A stretch of DNA of 64,000 nt from Slackia isoflavoniconvertens (GTDB taxonomy: Bacteria; Actinomycetota; Coriobacteriia; Coriobacteriales; Eggerthellaceae), in contig NZ_QIBZ01000011.1 in assembly GCF_003725955.1 (NCBI RefSeq), forward strand, positions 1 through 64,000, written 5' to 3'. Positions 15,144 through 22,917 of the stretch are shown piece by piece. The notes below the pieces were generated by a model, which saw only the letters and a program-made list of their open reading frames with translations, had not been told where the DNA came from and searched no databases. Numbering within the stretch: the stretch's first letter is position 1; every line of letters begins with the position of its first letter. Both the position numbers and the translations under genes were made by a program.

Positions 15144-15770
15144 CTAGCGAATGAAGTTCGTCATGGCGCCCGTTTCGGCAACGGGCGGCTCGATGCCGTT
15201 TTCGCGGCCGAGCTCGATGCACTTCAGCATCCATGCCATGTTGTGGCCGATATTGCGCATCGTGCGCATGCCTTCCTCATCGAGCGCAGCTTCGCCTGGC
15301 ACGCGTCCGTGCACGCCATTCCAATAGGTCGACGCCACAACAGGCATCTGTTTGATAGTGAAATATTTGTTGAGCACGTCGAACGATGCCGTGATGCCTC
15401 CACGACGAGCCACGGCGATAGCCGCACCCGGCTTATGCTCGAATGCCGCACCCCCTGCATAGAACGCGCGGTCGAGCACTGACAGAATACGGCCGGTGGG
15501 ATGCGCGTAATACACCGGTGTGCCGAATATGAAGCCATCGGCCTACTGGGCAGCTTTGATTAGCCCATTGACCATATCGTCATCGAATACGCACGCGCAA
15601 TCGAGTTCGGCGCACTTGCCGCAACCAATGCAATCACGCACGGGAGCAGCGCCCAGCTGAAACACCTCCCATTCGATGCCGTGGCCTTCAAGCGCGGCGC
15701 CAACTTCGGCAAGCGCTGCCGCCGTATTGCCCTTCGACTTCGGGCTGCCATTGACCATAAGAACCTCCAT
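15144..15770 (-). pseudogene. NADPH-dependent FMN reductase (flavodoxin fold) with one in-frame TAG
   Basis: Codons 1-75 encode MEVLMVNGSPKSKGNTAAAL and CIGCGKCAELDCACVFDDDM, an FMN-binding P-loop and a CxxCxxC-type ferredoxin-like knuckle. A single TAG at 15543-15545 follows AAQ. The same frame then continues ADGFIFGTPVYYAHPTGRIL to a normal C-terminus at 15144. Without the stop this would be a complete 208-aa iron-sulfur flavoprotein-type reductase. It is either a recent nonsense mutation, a sequencing error or, less likely, a recoded stop. An alternative start at 15758 has GGAGG in front. Confidence 0.8.
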
Positions 15771-16123
15771 GATTCCCCCTTATTCAACGAGCCGCGCCGA
15801 CCGATTACGTCAATCGGCGCTTCAAATTTACTCATCTTAACACCAGCATCGCACTCGAAGGCACTTTCGTTTTCCGGAGCAATCTTCGCTCTGAGTTTCC
15901 AAATGTCTCGTACAGCAAACAGCCCGAACACTGCGGGTGCCCAAAAACAACCATGAACGCGACCAGGCCCCGTGCGATGTAAGTCGGCCATTGAGCAACC
16001 TGGCCATCGGTCAAGCCGGTCAACGGGCAAGCCCCCCGAAATCACGCCAATCCCCCGCAAGCTCTCGCCACCGACCCCGACAGGCGCTACAATGCAGACA
16101 CCTTTTTGCGAAACGGAGGCCGC
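15771..16123. other. Divergent intergenic region
   Basis: About 350 bases separate the flavodoxin pseudogene from the DUF559 gene. I see no gene or clear hairpin here, only the two ribosome binding regions at its edges. Confidence 0.4.
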
Positions 16124-17170
16124 ATGACGAGTCTTCTGTCCCATATCTCGGCGTTCGAATATTGGCGCCACGTTGGCACGCCCGGCTTCATTGTGCCCAA
16201 GCCGAGCCGCACGACCATCGCGCCGCCAAGCTTCGCAGTTTCCGATTTCGATTGGCTCGTCAACACGAGCGTCCTGTCGCGCCCTTTGCATGGCCTCACC
16301 TCCATAAAGCACAAGCGCACAAACGAACCCGCAGTGCGACACGTCGCATATCAAGAGCTGCCGTTCGGTTCCGTCTGTTCAATATCTCCCGAACAGCGCA
16401 TCACTTCTCCCGAACTCACCATCATCCAAATTGCGCCCCTGTTGTCGTTCACCGAGCTCGTTTGCATCATCTGCGAGTTTTGCGGACTCTTTACCATCAA
16501 CGAATCGCTCGAAAATCCCCTCGTCAAGCGCGCGCCGCTCACAAGCGTCGCGAAAATCGCCGCCTTTTGCCAGCGCGCAAAAGGGCTCACCGGAGTCGCG
16601 AAAGCGGCCAAGGCGACAAAATATGCCCACGATCGCTCGCGTTCGCCCATGGAAACCGCGACCATCCTCCTGTTTACCCTTCCCCAACAACGAGGAGGAT
16701 ATTCTCTTTCGGGCGCCCGGCTCAATCGTAAAATCACGCTGAGCCCCAAGGCTCGCAAAATGGCGGGGATCGATCGACTTGAGCCCGATATCGCATGGCC
16801 GAAAGCCAAGATTATCGTTGAATACGACAGCAAAGCTTTTCATAATCAAGAAGCGCGAATATCGAATGACGCACGACGCAAAAATGCCTTTACGGCTTCG
16901 GGTTTCCGGGTCATAACCCTCACCTCGGCCCAACTGAATTCAAAAACCGAGATGGATAAAATCGCGGCGCACATTGCCGCCGCCGCGAAAAAGCGCGTGC
17001 GCATCGCGAAGCCCGCAACGTTCTACGCAAAGCAAAAGCTCTTGCGAATGGAACTCCTTCATTGCGATGGGGTCCACAGAAAGCAACATGCCCTGTCGGA
17101 ACGAGCCGGGCAACAGCTCGAGCGGACCAAAACAAGCCTAAGTTGGCTTGCCGACGACGACCTGGCGTAA
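16124..17170 (+). CDS. DUF559/PD-(D/E)XK-like domain protein with AbiEi-like N-terminus
   Basis: A 348-aa protein starting MTSLLSHISAFEYWRHVGTP after GGAGG. The C-terminal third (DRLEPDIAWPKAKIIVEYDS, then HNQEARISNDARRKNAFTAS, GFRVITLTSAQL) matches the very-short-patch-repair-like endonuclease fold, with candidate active residues Asp, Glu and the downstream Lys/Arg. The N-terminus resembles the winged-helix regions that precede such domains in many actinobacterial regulators. Nuclease activity is not certain. The stop codon TAA lies in the first bases of the following inverted-repeat element. Confidence 0.65.
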   Translation: MTSLLSHISAFEYWRHVGTPGFIVPKPSRTTIAPPSFAVSDFDWLVNTSVLSRPLHGLTSIKHKRTNEPAVRHVAYQELPFGSVCSISPEQRITSPELTIIQIAPLLSFTELVCIICEFCGLFTINESLENPLVKRAPLTSVAKIAAFCQRAKGLTGVAKAAKATKYAHDRSRSPMETATILLFTLPQQRGGYSLSGARLNRKITLSPKARKMAGIDRLEPDIAWPKAKIIVEYDSKAFHNQEARISNDARRKNAFTASGFRVITLTSAQLNSKTEMDKIAAHIAAAAKKRVRIAKPATFYAKQKLLRMELLHCDGVHRKQHALSERAGQQLERTKTSLSWLADDDLA

Positions 17171-17382
17171 ACCAAAACGGCTAAAAGTGACAAAAGTTGC
17201 GAGTTCGGGGGCGCAAAACGCTCCATTTCTAGGAAAATGGGAGCCGAAAACCCCAATCTCTGCTCGCGAAAATCACATCGATTAACTGCGACTTGGGGTT
17301 TTGTAGGTCACGCAAATGAGGCCTTGAGCTTGAATGCCCCGAATTCGCAACTTTTGTCACTTTTCGGGCATTCGCTTTACGC
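17165..17382. repeat. Inverted-repeat-bounded intergenic element, copy 2
   Basis: It starts GCGTAA and ends TTACGC like copy 1 at 9100-9326. The arms at 17187-17212 and 17336-17360 contain the shared TTGCGA(A/G)TTCGGGG motif. The 120-base core is unrelated to copy 1 and has its own stem AAAACCCCAA (17247-17256)/TTGGGGTTTT (17293-17302). The left end supplies the stop codon of the DUF559 gene. Confidence 0.75.
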
Positions 17383-17718
17383 TAGGGGCTTTTCGACCCC
17401 TTTTTCGACAGTTGCAAATCGGGCGCCAATGGCGATCTTTCGTCAATAATGCAGAAGCATCGCGGGACACTCGAGTGAAATCGATAGCTTACGAGCTATC
17501 GAACTGGGATAATAGTAAACAAGCCGCATACAGCACCGATAAACCCAGCCATGAGATTCATCGCCGTATCTCGTTTAGCGCTCCACATCGTTTAGCACCT
17601 TGCCCCGTTCCGCACCTTGTCTCGCTCAGCACATCGCTTCGTTCCGCGCATGTTCAGCAAAACTGCTATTATTCGGACTCTTGGGCACGCAACCCGTTGG
17701 CGAGAGGAGGTGGGAGCG
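17383..17718. other. Intergenic region before a small basic protein
   Basis: No gene is recognised here. A TATTAT near 17666 is a candidate -10. Repeated GTTTAGC/GTTCCGC-like phrases occur at 17575-17650 but form no clear array. Confidence 0.4.
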
Positions 17719-18174
17719 ATGTCTGCAAAACGCAAAAAGCGCGCACCGAAATCGGGCGCCGTTTGGCGTATGTCTGCCAGAGAGGCAACCTTGGCCAAGA
17801 AGCCGCGCTACAACGGCTATGTTTGCGGCCACGGAGCACATGGCGATGCAAAATACAGCCGCACGAAATCGAAACGCGCGTGGCAAAAGCAACTCAAGCA
17901 GGAAGGAGCCCCGAGGGGCTCCTTCCTTTTTACCTTCTACCTTCATTCGGGCTACAGAAAACAAAGGGCTCATGAGCCCGAAAGAGGCCACACCGCATTC
18001 GAAACGGCCGCTGTCAGCAAAGGACGGCACCCGATTTGTCCAGAACATGAAGAAGGCATGCAGAACGCGACATGCGCATGCGGCAGAAAGCGCCCCGCAC
18101 GACGCGCAAACGCGAATTGGCGTATAGTTAGTCCCCCATCACGGCCGAACTTCACCGTCCGTCCTCCAATCTAG
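17719..18174 (+). CDS. Small basic protein; frame runs through a terminator
   Basis: The ATG at 17719 follows GAGGAGGTGGG. The first 60 residues (MSAKRKKRAPKSGAVWRMSA; PRYNGYVCGHGAHGDAKYSR; TKSKRAWQKQLKQEG) are basic and look like a real small protein. The frame then passes through a strong terminator hairpin at 17901-17931 and continues in low-quality sequence to 18174. Either the transcript normally ends without a stop codon or the natural stop has been lost. No family recognised. Confidence 0.45.
   Translation: MSAKRKKRAPKSGAVWRMSAREATLAKKPRYNGYVCGHGAHGDAKYSRTKSKRAWQKQLKQEGAPRGSFLFTFYLHSGYRKQRAHEPERGHTAFETAAVSKGRHPICPEHEEGMQNATCACGRKRPARRANANWRIVSPPSRPNFTVRPPI
17901..17931 (+). terminator. 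Intrinsic terminator inside the small-protein frame
   Basis: GGAAGGAGCCCC pairs with GGGGCTCCTTCC around a very tight loop and is followed by TTTTT. This is among the strongest terminator signals in the window. Confidence 0.8.
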
Positions 18175-18184
18175 AAAGAACTCC

Positions 18185-19225
18185 ATGAGCACTATTCGCA
18201 CCCTTGCGCCCGGCATTGCCACAAGCGCCGCGCTCGCCGCTGTCTGCTGGTTTTTGGGAACCGCCGTTCCTATCGTCGGCGGCGCAGTATTCGCCATTCT
18301 CTCCGGCATGATTATCGGCGTATTCTGGAAAGACAAAGGCAGCGCTGCGGCGGGAATCAAATTCACATCGAAGAAGATTCTGCAGACCGCCGTGGTTTTG
18401 CTCGGATTCGGCTTGCCGCTCACCCAAATAGCCCAAGTCGGCGCAACCTCGCTGCCCGTTATCGTATCGACCATCACGGCATCGTTGCTCACGGCATTCA
18501 TCTTGTGCCGTGCGCTGCATGTGCCCAATCGCACCGCAACGCTTATCGGCGTGGGATCGTCCATTTGCGGCGGCTCGGCAATTGCCGCCACCGCTCCCGT
18601 CATCAAAGCCAACGACCAAGAGGTCGCCCATGCCATCTCGGTCGTGTTTCTATTCAACGTTTTGGCCGCGCTCATTTTTCCGACGCTCGGCGACGCAATC
18701 GGCATGACCAACGACGGGTTCGGCCTGTTCGCAGGCACCGCCGTGAATGACACCTCGTCTGTCACCGCCGCGGCGGCCGTATGGGACGGCATGCACGAAG
18801 GCGCTCATGCGCTCGATTACGCCACCATCGTGAAGCTCACGCGAACCTTGGCAATTATCCCCATCACGTTCGTGCTGGCACTTTGGGTTGCTTCGCGCGA
18901 AAAGAAAACCGCAGGTACAAACGGGCAACCCACACAAAATGGCTTTAGTCTGAAGCGCGCGCTGCCAACGTTCATCGTATTGTTCCTGTGCGCATCGATT
19001 GTCGCCACCGTGGCAAGCGCAACCGGCGTTGACATGGCCGTTTTCGAGCCCCTTAAGCTCGCAAGCAAGTTCTTCATCGTTATGGCAATGGCCGCCATAG
19101 GCCTGAATACCGACGTCGTTGGGTTGGTGAAATCGGGCGCGAACCCCATCGTGCTCGGTGCCGCCTGCTGGATTGCCATCGCGTCGATGAGCCTTGGCGC
19201 CCAGCATATGCTGGGGCTTTGGTAG
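18185..19225 (+). CDS. YeiH/PSE-family putative sulfate exporter
   Basis: A 346-aa integral membrane protein of about 10 segments with family motifs RTATLIGVGSSICGGSAIAA and AIGMTNDGFGLFAGTAVNDT. The family (Cons_hypoth698) is annotated as putative sulfate exporters; substrates are poorly known. A TATAGT lies at 18123-18128. In-frame codons continue for about 30 residues after its stop (see findings). Confidence 0.8.
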   Translation: MSTIRTLAPGIATSAALAAVCWFLGTAVPIVGGAVFAILSGMIIGVFWKDKGSAAAGIKFTSKKILQTAVVLLGFGLPLTQIAQVGATSLPVIVSTITASLLTAFILCRALHVPNRTATLIGVGSSICGGSAIAATAPVIKANDQEVAHAISVVFLFNVLAALIFPTLGDAIGMTNDGFGLFAGTAVNDTSSVTAAAAVWDGMHEGAHALDYATIVKLTRTLAIIPITFVLALWVASREKKTAGTNGQPTQNGFSLKRALPTFIVLFLCASIVATVASATGVDMAVFEPLKLASKFFIVMAMAAIGLNTDVVGLVKSGANPIVLGAACWIAIASMSLGAQHMLGLW

Positions 19226-19330
19226 CACGGGAGCCCGCTGCTCAAGATGCAGGAAGAGCTCGGCGAAAACGTCATCAAAGCGACCAAAAGCGGTTTGCGC
19301 ATCGAGCTGGACGAATAGAATCGAGCAAGC

Positions 19331-20002
19331 ATGAACGCAAACCACGCACGGCGCATGTCAGCGCCTCTGAACGTTTCCAATAAAGACCAACTCTTCGCCG
19401 CCGATGAGCGCCGCGATTGCGCGCTGTGCGGTTGCTCGCTGGCCGAACCCGGTACGACACGCTTCGCGAAGCAGGGCGCCCACGACCCCACGCCCACGCC
19501 GTACTTCGTTTTGGAAAACCTTTTTTCTGAACTGGATTTTTCTGAAGAATCCCACCTTCTTGACGTAGGATGCGGCACAGGTCGCGCGCTGTCGTTTTTC
19601 ATCCAATCGAAGCTTTCCGGCCACGCCACGGGCATCGAGCTCGACCCCGATATCGCCGAATACGCGCGCAACTGGTCGCGGCGCTTCACCAACGTCGACG
19701 TACTCTGCGGAAGCGCACTCGAAACTCCACTTGCCCCCTACACACACCTGTACCTTTTCAACCCCTTCGATACCAACGTGCTCATGCAGTTCATCATGAA
19801 AATCGAAAACGAGGTGCGCCGCCCGATTACGCTTGTCCATATGTCCGACAACGGCGAAACGTATTCCTATATCGGACGCACTGGGTGGAGCCTCGTTCGC
19901 CAGGGCGAATTTCAGGAGTACCGCACGGCAACGGGCAGAGCGATTACCGTATATGCCCATCCGCAGCACTTCTCGATTTGGAAGTACGCCCCCGAATCGT
20001 AG
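19331..20002 (+). CDS. Class I SAM-dependent methyltransferase
   Basis: A 223-aa protein with SAM-binding motif I at LLDVGCGTGRALSFF, acidic post-I residue in GIELDPDIAEYARN and an N-P-F type motif IV in LFNPFDTNVL. The N-terminal 55 residues include CALCGC, possibly a metal knuckle. The substrate is not evident. The ribosome binding site is weak. Confidence 0.75.
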   Translation: MNANHARRMSAPLNVSNKDQLFAADERRDCALCGCSLAEPGTTRFAKQGAHDPTPTPYFVLENLFSELDFSEESHLLDVGCGTGRALSFFIQSKLSGHATGIELDPDIAEYARNWSRRFTNVDVLCGSALETPLAPYTHLYLFNPFDTNVLMQFIMKIENEVRRPITLVHMSDNGETYSYIGRTGWSLVRQGEFQEYRTATGRAITVYAHPQHFSIWKYAPES

Positions 20003-20050
20003 CAATTAGGACAAGCGTACGTGAGCAAACGCAATGCGAACGAGCCGCGC

Positions 20051-20086
20051 GAGGTCGACCACGACGAAGCCGATGGCCGCGCAGGT
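20051..20086 (-). pseudogene. Fragment of an nrfD gene
   Basis: Thirty-five of 36 bases match 33634-33669 inside the intact nrfD of this window. On the minus strand it encodes TCAAIGFVVVDL, part of the NrfD membrane helix. Homology ends abruptly on the right. It is probably a relic of a deleted or recombined copy. Confidence 0.55.
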
Positions 20087-20378
20087 TGATAGGGCCCAAC
20101 CATGACGCAGACGCCACTTGAGTAGGGCCAAACCCGGGTTGGAGATGGCGGGCGTGCCGCGCTTGCGCTTGAGCCGTTCCCAGCCGACAACGGCCGAATG
20201 CGAACGGGCGCGATGTAAACACGGCGCAGGCAACGATTCGAACGCACTGCGGGCAGGAATCGGTCGTGCCGCGGGCGCTGGCCAAATGTCATTTGAGCGA
20301 CGATCAACCGCCAAGCGCCATTCTGAAAGCGCACTTTCGAACTCATAGCAGCTCTTTCTTTCATAATGCAATCTATAG

Positions 20379-20407
20379 TTGACATTTCGTCCCATATGCC
20401 ATATATT
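20379..20407 (+). promoter_or_regulatory. Consensus promoter TTGACA-17 bp-TATATT
   Basis: A near-ideal sigma-70 promoter stands 48 bases before the HTH gene. AT-rich dyads around ATATGCCATATATTTC and GGATATATGTCC may be operators for the HTH protein it drives. Confidence 0.75.
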
Positions 20408-20454
20408 TCTGTCATGTTGCAACGGATATATGTCCATAAAATGAAAGGAAACCC

Positions 20455-20691
20455 ATGCCGGGCAAGAAAAACCTACGCATGAAGGCGGCACGTGCGGCAG
20501 CCGGCCTTTCGCAAACCGACCTCGCCGAAGCCGTGGGCGTTACGCGCCAAACCATCGGCCTTATCGAGGCGGGCGGCTACAATCCCACGCTCAATTTATG
20601 CGTGGCTATCTGCAAAACGCTGCACGTCACCCTGAACGATCTGTTTTGGGAAGACGACGGTGACACCAACACCAACCCCTTCTTCTTTTAG
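20455..20691 (+). CDS. XRE-family transcriptional regulator, 78 aa
   Basis: A bare HTH domain of the kind exemplified by B. subtilis YozG: KAARAAAGLSQTDLAEAVGV then TRQTIGLIEAGGYNPTLNLC and TLHVTLNDLFWED. AAAGGA precedes the ATG. It is co-transcribed with a membrane protein nine bases downstream, a common pairing in which the HTH protein represses its own operon. The acidic Asn/Asp/Thr tail ends NPFFF. Confidence 0.8.
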   Translation: MPGKKNLRMKAARAAAGLSQTDLAEAVGVTRQTIGLIEAGGYNPTLNLCVAICKTLHVTLNDLFWEDDGDTNTNPFFF

Positions 20692-20700
20692 GAGCGAACC

Positions 20701-21285
20701 ATGAAAATGCAGAACATGAAAATCGTGCAAAAATGGCGCGAATATGCAGGTCCGAAAGACGAGCGTCTGGAAGCCGAGAACGCCAAAATCTACGAGTTCG
20801 GCTTTATACTGCTCTCGTTCGGCATGCTGGCACTGCTCGCATATGAAATCATCGCCCAACAGGTTGCGTGGGTGCACAATGGTGCCAACAACGCGTTCCA
20901 CCTGTTCGCGAGCCCCGTTGACGCCGCCATGTACGCGTGGCTTTTCATCGTAATGCTTATATGCGCCGTGCTGCAAACGCGAAAGGGCTACGTCGACACC
21001 AACCGTTTTGGCCAAACCGAGAACCTTCCCGCTGGTTACTTTCTGCTCATCGCCGGCATCTCGGGTGCCGCAAGCGCGCTTGCCATTGCCGCCATGCGCT
21101 GCATTGCCGAAGCGCAAATCGTACCGTTCGAAGACATTTTCTGGGCGGCAAACCTGGCGACAGGCGTGGTTTTCGGCGTTACGATTTTCGCCGCCACGTT
21201 CGGTGCGCTGTGTCTGGCGTTCTACGAGGCGAAACATCGCCGCGCCAAAATCGAAGCGGAGCTTGACGCAACCGACGAACGCTAA
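20701..21285 (+). CDS. Four-helix integral membrane protein (DUF6773-like)
   Basis: A 194-aa protein with hydrophobic segments at about 38-55, 78-98, 112-133 and 150-175 and a charged C-terminus (EAKHRRAKIEAELDATDER). The conserved N-terminal KDERLEAENAKIYEFGFILL matches small membrane proteins partnered with HTH regulators. Function unknown. A duplicated stretch of its last codons (GACGAACGCTAACGC / GACGAACATTAACGC) lies just past the stop. Confidence 0.65.
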   Translation: MKMQNMKIVQKWREYAGPKDERLEAENAKIYEFGFILLSFGMLALLAYEIIAQQVAWVHNGANNAFHLFASPVDAAMYAWLFIVMLICAVLQTRKGYVDTNRFGQTENLPAGYFLLIAGISGAASALAIAAMRCIAEAQIVPFEDIFWAANLATGVVFGVTIFAATFGALCLAFYEAKHRRAKIEAELDATDER

Positions 21286-21373
21286 CGCAAAGTAGAACTC
21301 GACGCCGCCGACGAACATTAACGCGATAATAACCGAAACAAAAACGCTCACCGCGGCGCGCCGCGTTATTATT

Positions 21374-21400
21374 GAGGAGGTTGCTCAAACCTCCTCTTTT
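21374..21400 (+). terminator. Intrinsic terminator
   Basis: GAGGAGGTT (21374-21382) pairs with AACCTCCTC (21388-21396), followed by TTTT. It closes the HTH/membrane-protein operon 25 bases before the LuxR gene. Confidence 0.8.
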
Positions 21401-21424
21401 CCGCATTCGGCCAAAGGAGGCCCT

Positions 21425-22456
21425 ATGCCCGAGCGTACATACAGTTTTATCGAAACACGGCTTCCTATGCCGCTCATGTCCGCTGTCGCCGAACCAGGCA
21501 AGCTCGATGAAGCCGTAGCGCATATCGCCGCGCACGATGTCGAACTAGGCCGCATCGCCCGAGCGGAAGCGCATTACTTCCGAGGACAGCCCGAAAAAGC
21601 GCACGCCAACGCGGCGCCATTCTTGGACCACTCCAATCCCGCTTTACGCATCTCGGCGAATTTCATTTGCGCATACGCAGATCTTACCCTGGGAAAAATT
21701 TGGGAAACGAGAGAATGCCTCGCGAACATCACAGCAATGCGCAACGATGAATCAATCAAGACGACACCGGCGCTGCATGCTTCATACATGCTCTTCGACG
21801 CCGCCTCGAGCGTGCTCCTGCACCTGCCCGCCCCCTATCCACCGGGCACATTCGCGAAGCACATCGCCGCACTACCCGAAGACCTGCGCCTTTTCGGGAT
21901 TTACGCGCTCGCCCACCACGCGTACCTTTTTGGCGAATACGGCCGCTGTGTGGGCATGGCCGAAGCCGCGCTCATGACGAAACAGGGGCGATATCCCATC
22001 GCGGAGCAGTTTCTGCACCTTGTCGCAGCCATGGGGCAGGTGAACCTGAGAGACGCCGAAGCCGCACGACGCCATTTTATGGGCGCGTGGGACATTGCCT
22101 TGGCCGACAACCTGATTGAAGAAATCGGCGAGCACCATGGACTTTTACAGGGCGTGCTCGAAACATGCCTGAAGGAAGACTATCCCGAGCACTACGCGCG
22201 CGTGATCGATATCACCTATCGCTTCAGCGAGGGATGGCGGCGCCTGCATAACCCCGAGACGGGCGCGCACGTGACGAGCGACCTCACCACCACCGAATTC
22301 AGCATCGCCATGCTCGCAAGCCGCGGGTGGTCGAACACCGAAATCGCCAATCATCTGGACATTTCAACCGGCACCGTGAAAAACCGCCTGTCGATGGCAT
22401 ACGCGAAGCTCGGCATCGCAAGCCGCGCGGAACTCACGAAATACCTGCTGCAATAG
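21425..22456 (+). CDS. LuxR-type regulator with TPR-like N-terminus
   Basis: A 343-aa protein. Residues 1-280 are helical repeats of TPR type (DEAVAHIAAHDVELGRIARA; GQVNLRDAEAARRHFMGAWD). The C-terminal 60 residues are a LuxR HTH (TEFSIAMLASRGWSNTEIAN, then LDISTGTVKNRLSMAYAKLG). It lacks an AAA+/NACHT module, so it is a shortened MalT-like type. AAAGGAGG gives a strong start. LuxR regulators of varied architecture are abundant in Eggerthellaceae; the signal here is unknown. Confidence 0.8.
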   Translation: MPERTYSFIETRLPMPLMSAVAEPGKLDEAVAHIAAHDVELGRIARAEAHYFRGQPEKAHANAAPFLDHSNPALRISANFICAYADLTLGKIWETRECLANITAMRNDESIKTTPALHASYMLFDAASSVLLHLPAPYPPGTFAKHIAALPEDLRLFGIYALAHHAYLFGEYGRCVGMAEAALMTKQGRYPIAEQFLHLVAAMGQVNLRDAEAARRHFMGAWDIALADNLIEEIGEHHGLLQGVLETCLKEDYPEHYARVIDITYRFSEGWRRLHNPETGAHVTSDLTTTEFSIAMLASRGWSNTEIANHLDISTGTVKNRLSMAYAKLGIASRAELTKYLLQ

Positions 22457-22917
22457 CGAGCGGGAATGCCGCGGCCTCACGGAATTCAAGCAGCCGAATC
22501 GCCAATCAGCGCCAAGATCGCACCACCGCATTTCCTGCCTTTCATGCTATTCCGCGCAAGCGAATCGACGCCGCCTCGCTAGAATCGGCACCTATAAGCA
22601 CTCCTCGGCCTGGATCCCGTCACCACTGGAACCGTTGCGCTCCAAGCCACCCAGGTCGATTTGCGCTTGGCCTTCGCCCAAATCGCACCTCTGGCATTTC
22701 GCACCCCGCCTAGAACGGCATGGCTTTCGCACCATCCAGGTCGCTCTTTACCCGATTTTCGTTTAAATCCCGCCCCTAACACCTCGCATTCCATTCAAAT
22801 CAGCACGGCTTTTCGCGAAAGCGCATTCCGACCCACGCAGCCCCTTCCCCGCCACACGCCGTCGTCGTGGCATAATCAATAAGAGAAAACGACACGAGCC
22901 CTAAGGCAAAGGAAATC
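22457..22917. other. Gene-free stretch before the UvrA-like gene
   Basis: I see no gene, repeat or strong hairpin in these 460 bases. CATAAT near 22868 is a possible -10 for the following gene. Confidence 0.4.

Larger units (their letters stand above)
20003..20454. other. Intergenic region with an nrfD scrap and a strong promoter
   Basis: Apart from the 36-base nrfD-like fragment (20051-20086, minus) and the promoter at 20379-20407, these 450 bases hold no recognisable gene. The open frames on both strands have no ribosome binding site and no family resemblance. Confidence 0.5.
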
